Assembly: GCA_002803225.1 (NCBI GenBank)
Contig: NXFV01001556.1
Coordinates: 1-64,000, forward strand
Source of the DNA: Gamarada debralockiae
Lineage: Eukaryota > Ascomycota > Leotiomycetes > Helotiales > Hyphodiscaceae
Direction: 5' to 3'
DNA length: 64,000 bases
In this document: one piece after another, positions 1 to 14,424 of the stretch
Layout of the letters: the number at the start of each line of letters is the position of its first letter
How positions within the stretch are numbered: the first letter of the stretch is position 1
Program-made: the position numbers and the translations under genes
The notes under the pieces: generated by a model
What the model saw: only the letters and a program-made list of their open reading frames with translations
Database searches by the model: none
What the model was told of the DNA's origin: nothing

Positions 1-188
1 TTTCTCCTGACATCGCGATATCCTTCACTTACAAGACAGATGATGAATAAAATTCCAAGCCAAAGCCTTCAAATTTAATCAGCCAACCAACCTCAACAGC
101 AATCATTCTACGCAATGCCGCGAACATCAAATCGAACCTACAAACAGATATCCTCCAGAGGAAATATCGACGGCCAACTCGTTCCCAG

Positions 189-1143
189 ATGGCCGAGATA
201 CTCGGATTCGGAACCGGCGCAATTGCCACAGTTCATCTCCGCGATTTTATCAAAGAAGCTGAACAGCTGAACACATGGCTGGAATTCCAAGAAAATGTTC
301 CCGATCGAAAAGGAGTCAAAGGATTTCATGAGTACACTCTGCCCGATCGCGCTCAAGGCACTCCAGGACGGAGAAGAGAAGTATTGCGTACAGCAGTCAA
401 AGCGTAGCAAGGAGGACTGGTCTCTTGGTAGCCATGAGAGACGCTATGTCGTGCGGGGGGTACAGTGATGCACATCGCAAAATGGTTATTGGGAGAGAGG
501 ACATAGGCCACTATTCCGATATCCAAAAGGCTATTGATGAAGGATTGGAGGAGAAGAGACGAGCAAGACAAGGAGATCAGGCAGTATCAGCAGGTCAAGC
601 AGGACCAGCACAACGAGAGCGCCCAGGTCTACGAACAGAACATTCAGACATGGCAGCGCAAGCATCAGTTCGTCCTCGTCCTCATTTGCCTCCCCCTGAT
701 CGCTCAATCACACCAAAAGCTCAAGTCCAGCTGTCTGACCCAGCCCCAGCCGCTGATTCCGTGCGGTACGTCGAGTCCACTTCATTCTCTCTAAGTCAGA
801 CTTTCAATTGCTCCACGACTTTGGATACGGTCAGGATGTCCCATCATTGGAAAACACGCTGTCCGAATCCGATTTCCAATTCCTCCATGACATCGGTTAC
901 GCCCAAGCTGCCTCGCCAGCGGAAAACACACTCTCGGTAGACGGCTTTCAATTCCTGTACAGCTCCGGCTACGTTCATGAAGCTCTCCCAATCGCTCAGA
1001 ACAACGAGACTCACAAGGGAGGTCCTCCAGAACAGCAGTCAGGCACGAAGAATGGTGAATCCTCTCACGGCAAGCGCAGACATGATGAGAGTCACACCGA
1101 ACTTTCGGTCCGGAAGACGACTGGTAAGCGAGCCCTGGTTTAA
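189..1143 (+). CDS. Unresolved multi-exon hypothetical locus
   Basis: Several short open frames on the plus strand follow one another and look protein-like, but I could not join them into one model. The first opens at an ATG at 189 (MAEILGFGTGAIATV...), a start resembling the N-terminal regions of fungal proteins of unknown function. A second frame runs from about 271 through an ATG at 328 into a segment ending KEDWSL near 425. A third, about 534-680, is charged and glutamine-rich. The last, about 796-1143, holds three 24-residue repeats and a basic tail. The frame changes imply introns or decay. I do not recognise a family. The start and all exon borders are uncertain, and the upstream 188 bases show no better start. 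Confidence 0.35.
796..1011 (+). repeat. Three 72-base in-frame repeats
   Basis: Three consecutive 72-base units (796-867, 868-939, 940-1011) encode 24-residue repeats. Each has an FQ-L/F-L core, then an aromatic GY pair. The first two also share a following ENTLS segment. Retention of the GY positions while other residues vary suggests the frame was under selection when the repeats diverged. Confidence 0.6.
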
Positions 1144-3481
1144 TGGCGTATGTTGAGATCGCTGACTTCTCATCAGTTATTGAGATGACGCGCGAACGAC
1201 GGAGTAGATTACATGTCGATGGGAAAGCGTGTATAAGTGTATCATTGATTTGATGAGAGTTGTGAGGGTGCTGGGAGACCTGGAGAGGGGCTTGCAGAAC
1301 TCTTGAAGCTAAACTAGCATGTCAAGTCTATCAATGAGATGCATATGACTCTACTTTGCCCACCATTTCACGTGAAAATGTCAATGATAGCCTTACCGAT
1401 CATTTTACGGTACAACAATTTAACGAGAGCCTGGCACCAGTGGGCTGAATTAAGCTGACATAAGCTGATCCTTGGCTGTTAACAGTGCCACAAACTTAGC
1501 AAAAGGGGCTGAGATAGTATTTTGAGAGTCGCCACATCTTGTATGATGTCTCATGCTGTACGCGAAAACACGGAAACTATGACACATAAATTCGGGGTAG
1601 AGTAAGCTCAAGTGAGCAATACGGAGTATGACAGTATTTCATGCTTTCAGAGCTGTAACTTATACTCATTGTACACTGTACAGCCAAATTTGGAAACGAG
1701 ATTAGATTGTTTTTATATTTGGCAAAGGACCGCAGTAGCGTTGCACCGCCACTGAGTTTGGTGGCGACCCGGGAGAAGGGTTCAGAATGCGGCAAGCCGT
1801 CGACAACTATTCCGAGGCCACGGCTTCCATCGCTATCCGTAGGGATTACAGTAGGTGCCACAACACGAGAGGCAATTATGGCATCCCGAGACAAGCCTCA
1901 CTGCGTCTGAAGTACGAAGCCGTCTGGTGATTGCATGGAGATCTCATGAGACCGTTTTCGGGGAAATTGAACGCCAGGACGTAAACACGCTTATGTTGAC
2001 ACTTTTTAGAAGAAAGTATAACAGAAGGAGATGATAGGAATATGCAAGAGGATGGAGAAAGGGTCACAGTTGACGTGGACATACAGTAGGGAGAAGCACG
2101 TGATCTTTTTCATTTCTGTCCAATCAGCTCGCGCCCCGTTTATTCGGGGGCGCAGGCCATTTTACTCGAGCGCTTTCCGTAAGCAGACCCTTCAAATGCA
2201 CAAAAGAGCCAATCAGCATAGACGAATTCCTTATCGCGACTTCCAAAGTGGCGGCGCCCAATTCCCTGTCCTGCGATCTCGGCGCGAGTTTACCCCGCCA
2301 GAAATATCGTGGATCGCGTACTGAGAAGAGCTTCCCTTGTCCGGTAAAAGAATTCTATTTGTAAGAGTTTGAAGGACTCTAGAATGCTGGGGATGGACTT
2401 AACAAAGAATAGTACTTTGGGGGTGATGGTGCGCGGGAGGCACTGAGGCTTTTCACGGCATGGAGGGTGTGCAAGAGAGCAGTTGCTGTAGTCTCATGTG
2501 GGGGAAGCCTGCGGATGGGCGAGTGACAGGCGGATCCTATTCCCGGATAATCGTTTTTCTGCGGTGTAAGGGTATAACTTTTGGAAGACCCTGGGAATGC
2601 TCACGCTGTGTGACAGTAGTGGCTGGATATTGAACGCCAGATGAGATATCTCAAAGACGCAGCATTGGAAGGATCGTGGCTCTCGTGATATGATTATTGC
2701 TCGAGACATGTGCGAAGACCGCGATCAGGGAGAAAGATTAGATACTGCCTATAAGTCTCCTCGTGAATTCTCATGCAATGACATCGTTGCGCTCTGTAGA
2801 TCTATGCTTGCCTCGGGAAGCTATCTTGAAAGCTTCCCCTCCGCCATTCAGCTCTCTCCAAATTGAGATCTGATGAAAAAGAAGGGTTTCCCCTCCAGGT
2901 GTCTTGCATAAGAGGGTCCCATGTGCATCATGGTCGAGATAGAGAAGAATCTGCATGTTTTTGCTCGTGCATATTTCATCTCCAGTCTAGGTCACAATCT
3001 CTGAGAATGGCTGGAGACGCAGGACCATACAGCTTCAATTTCATGGCAGAAAGCGCTCAAAAAGAATAATACCTCTCCTAATTGCTGTGAAAATTTGATG
3101 TCGTGTGCGCGAGAAAAGCATGCACGTCGTCAAGGGCGGTACAATTCACTTGAACCACCTCGCTGTCGCCGATGACCAGGTCTATTTTGAAATAAATGTT
3201 AATCAAAGCTCCTGATTTGCTTTTGCAGATCTCCTCCCACGCCTACGATTCTGCCGGCAACAAGGTACGCCTGGCTGGAACCCAGTGAAGGATCCCTGTC
3301 AACGCTAGGGCCCACTTCTTCGTTCCTTATCGTAGCGGCCGCTTTCTGGGCGAGCAGTGGACTTAAATACACAAAGCCCCAAACTGATTTCTTCCTCCAC
3401 TCCACATCCAGACTCACGTCTGTAAATTCCTCCCATAACCCCAAACAACCTCGTTCAATTGAACACCACAGCATTGCGAAG
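1144..3481. other. Intergenic region upstream of glutamine synthetase
   Basis: About 2.3 kb without a gene I can support. Short open frames (for example 2031-2324 plus) resemble nothing known. At 3121-3276 there is a small ATG-led frame with a possible intron (donor after 3180, acceptor before 3230). It could be an upstream ORF of the glutamine synthetase messenger or an unrelated remnant. The last 100 bases before 3482 are CT-rich, typical of a fungal core promoter and 5' leader. Confidence 0.5.
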
Positions 3482-4902
3482 ATGGCTACCAGCACTACCG
3501 TCTCTTACACAGCAAATGTGAGTCGGCTGAGCTCCGAAATCTTGAAAATGATCCCGCCGCGGACCGCTGACTTTGTCGCAGTTGCTGAAGTACATGTCCC
3601 TCGACCAGAAGGGCAGTGCTATGGCGGAGTAAGCTAATAAAATTAAGCTCTTATTGAGTTGCAAACTAATCTATGAACAGGTACATCTGGATCGACTCCA
3701 CTGGTGGTGTTCGCTCCAAGTCAAAGGTGAGAAACCAACATTTCCCAACATTCCCGACATTCTTTGGCAGTCGCACAATTATCTGAACTTTACCTGACTC
3801 TAAATTTCTTCGTAGACCCTCACCAAGGTCCCAAAGAGTGGTCAATTTACCCTCGATGACCTCCCAGAGTGGAACTTCGATGGCAGCTCTACTGGCCAGG
3901 CTCCAGGCGACAACTCTGATGTCTACCTCCGACCAGTCGCCATCTTCCCCGACCCATTCCGTCAAGGCCCAAACATCCTGGTTATCTGTGAATGCTGGGA
4001 TCCTGATGGAACACCTAACAAGTTCAACTACCGCCACGAGGCTGCCAAGCTCATGGAGGCCCACAAGCAACATGAGCCATGGTTCGGTCTTGAGCAGGAG
4101 TACACCCTTCTCGACATGTCCGACAGACCCTATGGCTGGCCAGTAAACGGCTTCCCGGGTCCCCAAGGCCCATACTATTGTGGTGTTGGTGCCGGCAAGG
4201 TTTACTGCAGAGATATCGTCGAGGCTCACTACAAGGCTTGCTTGTTCGCTGGTGTCAAGATCTCCGGAACCAACGCTGAGGTGATGCCCGCCCAATGGGA
4301 GTTCCAGGTTGGTCCTTGCGAAGGCATCGAGTGTAAGTTTTTCTCCGTCCGCTTCAATTTTTCTGCGACCTCGGCTAAATGGATTTCTAGTGGGTGATCA
4401 CCTCTGGATGGCCCGTTTCCTCCTCCACCGCATTGCAGAAGAATTCGGTGCCAAGATCTCCTTCCACCCCAAGCCAATTCCAGGTGACTGGAACGGAGCT
4501 GGTCTTCACAGCAACTTCTCCAGCAAGGAGATGCGTAAGGAAGGAGGCATGAAGCACATCGAGGCCGCTATCAAGAAGCTTGAGGGCCGCCACAAGGAGC
4601 ACATTGCAGTTTACGGAGAGGACAACACTATGCGTCTTACTGGCAGACATGAGACGGGCGCCATCGATACCTTCACATATGGTGTTGCCAACCGTGGCGC
4701 ATCCATCCGTATTCCGAGAGAGTGTGGCCACAAGGGTTACGGTTACTTCGAGGACAGACGACCAGCTTCAAACGCTGACCCCTACCAAATCACTGGCATC
4801 CTGATGGAGACTGTAAGCTACCACTTCCAACTATCGATGTTTCAATGCTAATTCGTTCTGCAGATCTTCGGTGGAATTGACGGAACCGAGATGAAGAAAT
4901 AA
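3482..4902 (+). CDS. glnA: Glutamine synthetase, cytosolic eukaryotic type (GSII)
   Basis: Makes glutamine from glutamate, ammonia and ATP; the main ammonium-assimilating step in fungi. Six exons: 3482-3517, 3582-3628, 3681-3726, 3816-4332, 4391-4812 and 4864-4902, giving 368 residues, near the usual 345-360. All introns are GT-AG. Visible GSII signatures include YIWIDSTGG near the N-terminus, the [14 protein letters not shown] substrate motif, [10 protein letters not shown], the WFGLEQEYT metal-binding stretch, the [12 protein letters not shown] segment, the GAGLHSNFS nucleotide region, [12 protein letters not shown] and RGASIRIPR. The ATG at 3482 follows a CT-rich leader and precedes a normal fungal N-terminus. 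Nitrogen regulation is likely from the family, but I did not identify a specific site. Confidence 0.97.
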
Positions 4903-5333
4903 GTGCAAACTTCGGAGGCATGTACACACGGACGGGTTTGCGAAGTTATGGTTCGGCGAAGATCTTTTCTGCAAGCGATGATTTCTTTCACAGTCTTCCC
5001 TAGTTCTCCTAGAGTTACTTTGTAAATTGCCTGGGTTTAAGATCAATTCGATACCAATCTTCACAACGATCCATCACGTGCCTTTGACACTTCACGGTGA
5101 AATGCTACTAAGCATCAACGCATCAACAACACATACAAAATAAGAGTAGAATTGCTTTAATCGACTCGTCTTTCAACGTGGTTTATTTTTACGTTATGGC
5201 AGCCTTGTTGCGTTCATCAGCCTTGTGCATTCATGCATGACGTGCATCATCCAAGCTTCTTTCCTCATTGGGAAACGCATTGAGCTCGAATAAACAATTT
5301 GACATCGATCAACACCGGACGTCCAAAACCAAA
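4903..5333. other. Intergenic, 3' end of glnA and promoter of next gene
   Basis: No gene seen. AT-rich sequence from about 5090 to 5200 probably carries the 3' end of the glutamine synthetase transcript. The remainder is the upstream region of the gene starting at 5334. Confidence 0.5.
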
Positions 5334-6190
5334 ATGTTCTCCTCCACGCTCCGCAGAGCTTCTACGCGCCCCCCTATAGCGCGGGCAATCCGCTCAATCT
5401 CGACTCTACAATCGAATCCTCACATAGTAATCAACCTCTCCCCTTCGATTCCTCTTATTGAAAGTCTGTCAACACTAACACAACGCAGTACGTCCACCCC
5501 AGCCCAACCTCGCCCTCCTCGCATATCCTCTCTCTCCTCTCCACCACACCCCCCTCTATGAACCTCTCAATCGGCACAACCACCCAAATCCCGCCTACGC
5601 CCGACTCCCTGACCGAGAACCACCATTTCCTCAGCATCCTACAAGACGTGCTTAAGGACCACGCAGCTGAAGACCCCGGAATCCAGTCTCAAGCTGCAGC
5701 CTTCGCATCCACCTCCGGCTCTGCTCTAGGTTCTGGAGGCATGTTCTTTCCTCAACAACAAAGGAAACCAAGAACTGGAGGCGGAGGAGGGACAGCAGGA
5801 GATGGTGCAGGTGGAGCAAGCGGTCAGGGCGGAGCTGGTGGTGGTGGGAGAGGAGGCTGGGTGCATTTGAGTGATTCTAGGGCACCGCCTGACTATGGAC
5901 GCATTGCGTGGCCGGAAGACATTTTTGGGAGTTTGGAGGTTGATGGGAGTGGACAATTTGTTAAGGGTGATGATGGGAGGTTGGGGAATTGGCAGGGAAG
6001 TGGGACTTATAGGGTTGTTACTAGGGAGGGGATGTGAGTTTACCTTTTTCTTTGTACGTGGATAAGACTGGGATGGAGGGATGGATGGAGAGTGGTGCTG
6101 ACTTGGTGCAGATTGGGGTTGAGTGATTATTTGATGGGGAAGGTTGTCGAGAGGTTGAGGGAGGAAGAGAAGAAGGAGATGAAGGGGTAG
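5334..6190 (+). CDS. Conserved fungal mitochondrial protein of unknown function
   Basis: Three exons, 5334-5426, 5489-6033 and 6112-6190, encode 238 residues; both introns are GT-AG (62 and 78 bases). The N-terminus is rich in Arg, Ser and Thr with almost no acidic residues (starts MFSSTLRRASTRPP), a typical mitochondrial targeting sequence. The middle has a conserved-looking segment (PDSLTENHHFLSILQDVL), then a Gly-rich low-complexity linker (about residues 140-170). The C-terminal block includes GWVHLSDSRAPPDYGRIAWP and EDIFGSLEVDG, with a charged helical tail (VVERLREEEKKEM). I believe such a C-terminal block recurs in fungal mitochondrial proteins, but I cannot name the family or a function. 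Confidence 0.75.
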
Positions 6191-6926
6191 ATGGCTGAAC
6201 ATGCGGGATTGGGAATATGGGCATGCTCAGGAATGGGGAGGTTAGCCGCAGTCGGGATTCACAGACTGCCATAATCTGTTTCACAAAGAGACCCGTTGTG
6301 ATCCATTGGTCGCCGTTGGTATCACTGATTCCGGCATAAGCATAAGGATGAGAACTATATCTATGTGGCGTGTTACACAGAGACATTGAGATCGAGCGGA
6401 TCTTGTCATACACAATCGTCCATGTCAAGCAACGATATTCCAGAAATCCCGGGCATAGCACTGGGATCAAATCTGCAGAAAGCAAGAACGACCAATTAAG
6501 CTACCTTCCTCCAAGGTAACGACAAAACTTGCTAAATTTGAAAGAATAGATTAAAGTATAATTCAACAAAAATATTTAAAATTATTCATAGATCAAAAGG
6601 ATGAAACCTTCAGATCCTCTTTCTGCGGACTTATCTACCCCACAAATTCGCACAGTCGCTAAACTGGCCGTCAACGACTAACATCTCTAAGTCGCAGTGA
6701 GACAACAAAAACCGCCTTTCGCCGTCACAAAGCAAAATCAAGAATCGCAAACTGAGCTAACGATACCGGCGATGAGTGCATTAGCTATCATCTCCAACTA
6801 TTAAAACTCCATCGCACCTCTCTCTCATATTTTCGATTCTCGTCAATATCCCACCCGTCTCAGGTAGTGGGGCATGACCGAACCTCATCCCGCCCAACCC
6901 CCAAAAACAACCTCCCACCCCGCGCC
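6191..6926. other. Intergenic, promoter and 5' leader of SNF1
   Basis: No supported gene. About 6490-6600 is AT-rich. The 60 bases before 6927 are rich in C and A, like a 5' leader. They also contain an in-frame ATG at 6867 that could be an alternative SNF1 start adding 20 residues. Confidence 0.5.
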
Positions 6927-9448
<2,522 letters not shown>

Positions 9449-10535
9449 GCCTCCTTCAACATCAAAAACAGTGCTACGACCGGGATGAGAGCAAAGAATG
9501 AGGAATTTTAATAGCAGCTACTTACTAGAAATGAGATGTTATGGAGAAACTAGGGAACTTGGAGAATGTAGGGTGGAAGGTAGATCACTTGGGGGTGATA
9601 GGTATGGTATGGAAGGTATGGGAAGGAAGGAATTTTTGAGCGAGGCGTTGTTCTGGATGTTTGAATACCCGGAAGATTCTTTTGTCACATTTCTTCAGCG
9701 CCTTTTGAAGATGGGTGACATATCCACTCTTTCTTGTTTAATAATTCAATCATAGACGAATGGGAAATTGGAATGTGTATCTCTGATTTCGACCCTCTCC
9801 TATGCTTTGTCGTTCTTGATCATGCTCCCTTGAATCCACAATGTGTGTAGCCCTCTATACTGCCAATTCTGGGAGTATTGCCTTCGGCTTTCTTTTCACA
9901 TCTTGCGGACGCTATCCACCAGCACGAGCTTAGAGTGTGAGCCAGAATCTTAGATCAGCAGCGTCGAAGGCGATCGTTTTCTTGATGGTTGGCAGAGCGG
10001 CGTTCAAACCTCACGAAGGGAAAGCAGCAAGGACGGTTCACACGTTGGCATGGAGAATAGCGACAATGAGATAACGACAACAACAATAATGAACGACGAC
10101 GAAATGTGGAGTGGAAAACCAAACCGGGGGATCTAGAGCCGCGCCTCTACGGCGTTCACTTGGATGCATTTATCCATCAAGGCTTCAGTCCAACGCTGGC
10201 TGAGGCCGCGACTCCATTCTGATGGGTGACTTGCCATTGGAATTTTCAGAAGTGTAGCCTCGAGTTCGATGACTGCTTCTTAATTTTGTCTGACTATTGC
10301 TTGAAGTAGGTGATACCCTAGCTGTGTATAAGCGGTATAGTGAGGAAAGACCGAATCAATGTGGTGGAGGCGGGAGCGACAAGGAACGTATTTTATTTGG
10401 CTCCCTCATCTGTGCCTCTCTCTCTCCCACTCCTTTACTGAGTGTATCCATGCATCATTAGGATCGAATTTTTGCCCCAACTCCATAAACCCCTAAGCGC
10501 CACAAACAATTTTGACCCCCTCACGATCCTTTGCA
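9449..10535. other. Convergent intergenic region between SNF1 and U1C
   Basis: Genes on both sides end here, so this kilobase should be 3' untranslated sequence and spacer. I see no coding sequence, tRNA or repeat. A pyrimidine-rich stretch lies near 10400-10440. Confidence 0.5.
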
Positions 10536-11423
10536 TCAACGATCTTGCTTAAACCCCTGTCCTTGCCCTTTCTGATCACCAAATTGCCCAGGAGGAGGAA
10601 AGTTAGGCGGAGGTTGGAAGCCACCTGGTGGAGGGGGGAATTGGAAGTTGGGAGGTAAACCGCCGGGAGGTGGGAAGGGGAGGCCGCCTGGTGGTGGGAA
10701 AGGTATTCCGTTTGGGAGGGGTGGGACACCGCCAGGGAAGGGTGGCATTGGCATTCCGCGTCCGCCTGGTGCTGTGAGTGGTGTTAGATGCTGGAGGAGA
10801 GAGGAGAGTGAGGGGACATACGAGGAATCATTCCTTGAGGCACAGAACCTGGCATTCCGAATGGTGGAGGTGGAACTCCTGTACACAATTTATATCAGCC
10901 ACTTGCTCCCAAATCACTACATCTCATATTTGTAAAGCTGGGGAGTGAACGTACCGCCAGGGAAAGGAGGGAAAGGCGGCATCATGGGCTGCACACCAGG
11001 ATTCGAGTTCAGCATGGGGTTCGAGCTCGACTGTCCTTCAGCAGCATATGAGTTTGTAATCGAATCGATAACAGATTGCGCTTTCTCGTGTCCGATTTCT
11101 GCATAAAAGTTAGTACATGGGAGGGGAGGAAGCGGTTGGTTTGAGGAGACGAACGCTGATAATAGTCGACGACGTTGCGCAGGTGGTTGCGACCGCTATT
11201 GTGGGCTTTACGAACGCTCATCGAGTCATGTGTGAGGTAGACATCGCAGTAATCGCCTGGTGAGTATCAGTGGGAGCTGTGGAGAGCTTTTGGGGAGCTT
11301 GAGGAGCCTAGGGATTTGGAGGAGAGGCCGTGGTGTAGTCGAGGGGAGCTTACAGAAGACTGTGAGACATGTTAACAGAGTTCATAGAGTCAGTCGCGTA
11401 GAGCAGAACCTACATTTAGGCAT
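10536..11423 (-). CDS. YHC1: U1 snRNP protein C (U1C), C2H2-type zinc finger
   Basis: Core U1 snRNP protein that stabilises pairing of U1 with 5' splice sites. Six exons on the minus strand: 11414-11423, a 6-base microexon 11354-11359, 11155-11256, 10955-11098, 10822-10878 and 10536-10771; 184 residues. Translation opens [17 protein letters not shown], the diagnostic U1C zinc finger (Cys6, Cys9, then His pair in [10 protein letters not shown]), followed by [18 protein letters not shown]. The two Phe codons after Lys3 exist only if the microexon is used. The rest is Pro/Gly/Phe-rich with repeated PPGG, as in other U1C tails. The third exon uses a weak donor (GTTCGT). All exon phases agree and lengths sum to 185 codons with stop. 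Confidence 0.95.
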
Positions 11424-11652
11424 CTTGACGAGTCCAGATCTGAAATCTAAAGGACGTGGTGTTGCGTTGCTTTCTTAGAGCTCGAAGGCGTTAAAGTTCG
11501 AGATTCAGAGTCCCACACGTGACCTCAAAAAGTTAGGCGAATGATCCTTGTCGCCGCCCAAAAAGTTACCACGTCGTCTTTGGTTACTCCTTATTTTGTA
11601 CGCGACAGATCACCGTCCGCACTCTCAACCTCACACAACCAAACCTACCGGT

Positions 11653-12468
11653 ATGGCAAAACCTCAATCGATACTGTACTCACTGTGCAGTGTGCTCCTC
11701 TTTCTTGCATGTGCCGAAGCGCTGAAATTCGACATCGAGGCGCACAGTCAAGGAGATAAGAAGGGCGAGCGATGCATTCGGAATTTCGTCGCGAAGGATA
11801 CCCTGGTGGTTGTTACGGCTACTGTGGATGGGTATAAGGGTGATGGGATGGTGGTTAATATGCATGTGAGTTTTATGACCCAATTGTTGAAGGGAAATGT
11901 GCTGATGGTTGGAATTGTAGATCAAGGACGCCGTTGGAAATGAGTATGGGCGGCCAAAAGATGTTGTGGGCGAGCAGAGAATGGCATTTACGTCTCACGC
12001 TGATGCGTCATTTGATGTGTGCTTTGAGAACCACTTCTCTGGGTGTAAGCAATTCGGATCTTCCTTTTATAGCGTTGCTGACGAGCCTTTTAGCAAGAGG
12101 AGTCTCGAAGCCCTTTCGACATGTTGAACTCGATATCGATATTGGAGCAGACGCAAAGGATTGGTCTGCAGTCCAAGCCACCGAGAAGCTGAAGCCAGTC
12201 GAGACCGAGTTACGGCGCATGGAGGAGATGGTTGCAGAAATTGTTGCCGAGATGGATTACCTGCGGAGTCGAGAGCAGAAGCTTCGGGACACCAACGAGA
12301 GTACGAACACGAGAGTCAAGTGGTTTGCTTTTGGGACTATGGGTATGCTGGTTGCATTGGGAGCGTGGCAGGTTGTCTATTTGAGGGCGTACTTCAGGTA
12401 TGTTGAAACAAATCTCATGGTAGGGACGAGTATGCTAACATATGAACAGGTCGAAGCATCTTATCTAA
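11653..12468 (+). CDS. ERV25: p24/emp24 family cargo receptor, Erv25 type
   Basis: Type I membrane protein of COPII/COPI vesicles in ER-Golgi transport. Exons 11653-11865, 11921-12044, 12094-12397 and 12450-12468 encode 219 residues. A signal peptide covers about residues 1-23 ([17 protein letters not shown]). A GOLD domain follows ([32 protein letters not shown]), then [18 protein letters not shown] and a coiled coil around [18 protein letters not shown]. One membrane segment ([18 protein letters not shown]) precedes the short tail AYFRSKHLI, close to the known Erv25 tail. An in-frame ATG at 11548 would hide the signal peptide, so 11653 is preferred. The last intron has a clear GCTAAC branch site. 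Confidence 0.95.
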
Positions 12469-12630
12469 GTCATCGAAGCATACAAAAGTGCAGCGGTGGG
12501 ACGGCGTGGCATGGCGGAAATTTCTACGGCTTGTTTTACTAGTGGGGTGTAGAAAAATAGGTATATAATGACAATCCGCAACCGGGCAAGAAGTGCCCAC
12601 TGTCTACTTGTTCCATCTCTGTCAAGCTCA

Positions 12631-12724
12631 GGCGATATTTGATCTGCAATCTAGGTGCTACTATATGTTGCATGGAGGGATTTTGGAGCGCTCATTAAAA
12701 TGATCAACCCATAAGCTAGCCATT
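12631..12724 (+). repeat. Copy A of a 94-base dispersed repeat
   Basis: This stretch matches the reverse complement of 39488-39580 with about four substitutions and one single-base gap. It begins 163 bases past the ERV25 stop. Similarity stops abruptly at both edges. It could be a miniature element or the conserved end of a retroelement; no target-site duplication was recognised. Confidence 0.85.
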
Positions 12725-14424
12725 TCAGACTTGCCACGAGATCCTTGATTCCATATGAGCCTCTGCCTAGACTCAATACTTCTCCAAGCCAAGTGGCACA
12801 TCCCAAACCCTTCTTGAAATATTCCTAAACGCCCCTAAGTCACTCGTCGAGCTTGAGTGTTTCCAACAGCACTTTGGAAGGATGTAGCAAATCAAATTAA
12901 ACTCCCTCCCTGAAGTGCACAGTCTAAAATCAGTTAATATATGCTTCATATTTCTCTGCAGAATTTTGCTCCTGTCCTTCCAGCCCACACATCTCTTGAA
13001 ATTTAGGCCTTGCTGGATTGATTGCTTGCCGAGAGGCTGCAGCATCGCCATCTCAAAGTTGAAGAGACAATTAGCCTCACAGGAGATCACAACTATCAGA
13101 CCATAAACGCATTGGTAGAAGTATTGCGATCCAAAAACCCCGAGCTTGCTTGGCCAATAACTGATGAAAACCGAATCACTGAAAAACCATCAATAATTCA
13201 GCTCCTTGGGTTGGTGGGATAATTCGGGACCCTGGAGGATTCGGATTCTCAATCGTTCAAAATTTTTGAGCTATTCATAGTCACATTGAAGACAAGACCC
13301 GGATTGGCGAGTAAACTTTTTTATTGTGCACCTAACCTACAAAGAGCAGAACGCAAAGCACAGTCTCCCACCTGAATTGAAAGATTCACAACAGGATAAG
13401 AGCACAGGACTCCTCCCCTTAAGCGTTCACTCAAATCAAGTGAGCGATTCACAAATCACAAGCTGGGCGAGAACTTGGCGTTTGTGCCCGAGGCCGGGGA
13501 GGGAGAGAAGGGAAGGTGCGGACGGGAGTTGGAGGTGTAACCGTAAGAGCCGGATGATGCTGGTCTTCGAGGTAGGAAGGGTGGCGTGGACAGTACGCAC
13601 GAGGAGGGACGAACAGTCGTTCATTCTGGATGAGCGATTGGCGTCGCGCTGCGGCTACGGGTGCAGTAGGCTAGAGCAGGAGAACCGGTTCACTCAACTG
13701 GTTTGAAGGAATACGCTGTGGTGGATCCAGGTTGGGGAGTGTAGGAGATCAAGGAGAACTGGAGGCGAGAGGAGCGTCTTGCCTCTTCCACGACCATCGT
13801 TCCGCAGGAGTGCTGATGTACGGAGAGCAATTACGAAGGCAATATTATTTCCATTCAAAGTCATATGGAAGTCTCGTTCCCTTGAGCCTATGCAACAAGA
13901 TCCGTGACAAAAATGAGAAATGTGAGATGCGGACTTTCCAACTGATATTTTCAGAAACTTTTACTATACCTCCATCAAACAAGTAGTACCCAGATTAAAA
14001 TTCAAACCAGACGTGTCACTAACGGAAATGCTTTTCCGTGTTAAGAGGAGTATAATATATCAACCCTACGCTTCTCTTCAACGATTGCTATTTAGAAGGG
14101 AGCGTCCAAAAACCTGAAGTTGTTCATTCAGATTCAGCCAATGAAATCGAGGATATGGTGGAAACCCTTTGCTATTCAAAAAGTCTGTTTTTGATCACTG
14201 AAACTAGTAGAGGGGTTACATCTTATGTTCCAATTCGTGCCCTACTCTCTCAGTATCAGAACGAAGAGCCGTGGTGAAGGATTTGAGTTTGAGGGTCCAG
14301 CATAAAAGTTAGGGGTGGATGGCCGGGCTCCTCAGGGGCCGCCTGACTCACGACGTGTTGTGCACCTTAGTCATATGTGTTGTTGTCCTGGTCGTTGGCT
14401 GTTGGAGGTGGAGCACTCGCCTAG
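12725..14424. other. Gene-poor region with possible coding debris
   Basis: No intact gene. A plus-strand open frame at 13022-13222 (containing NYQTINALVEVLRSKN) looks protein-like but has no convincing start or partner exons. The rest is AT-rich, especially about 13900-14060. A stretch at 14351-14378 resembles part of the tRNA-like element near 19390 (shared core GTGTTGTGCACC). I read this as decayed repeat and gene remnants. Confidence 0.4.

Noticed and set aside
3121..3276. Small spliced frame upstream of glutamine synthetase
   Set aside because: Only about 33 codons, no recognisable product; more likely part of an upstream ORF or chance.
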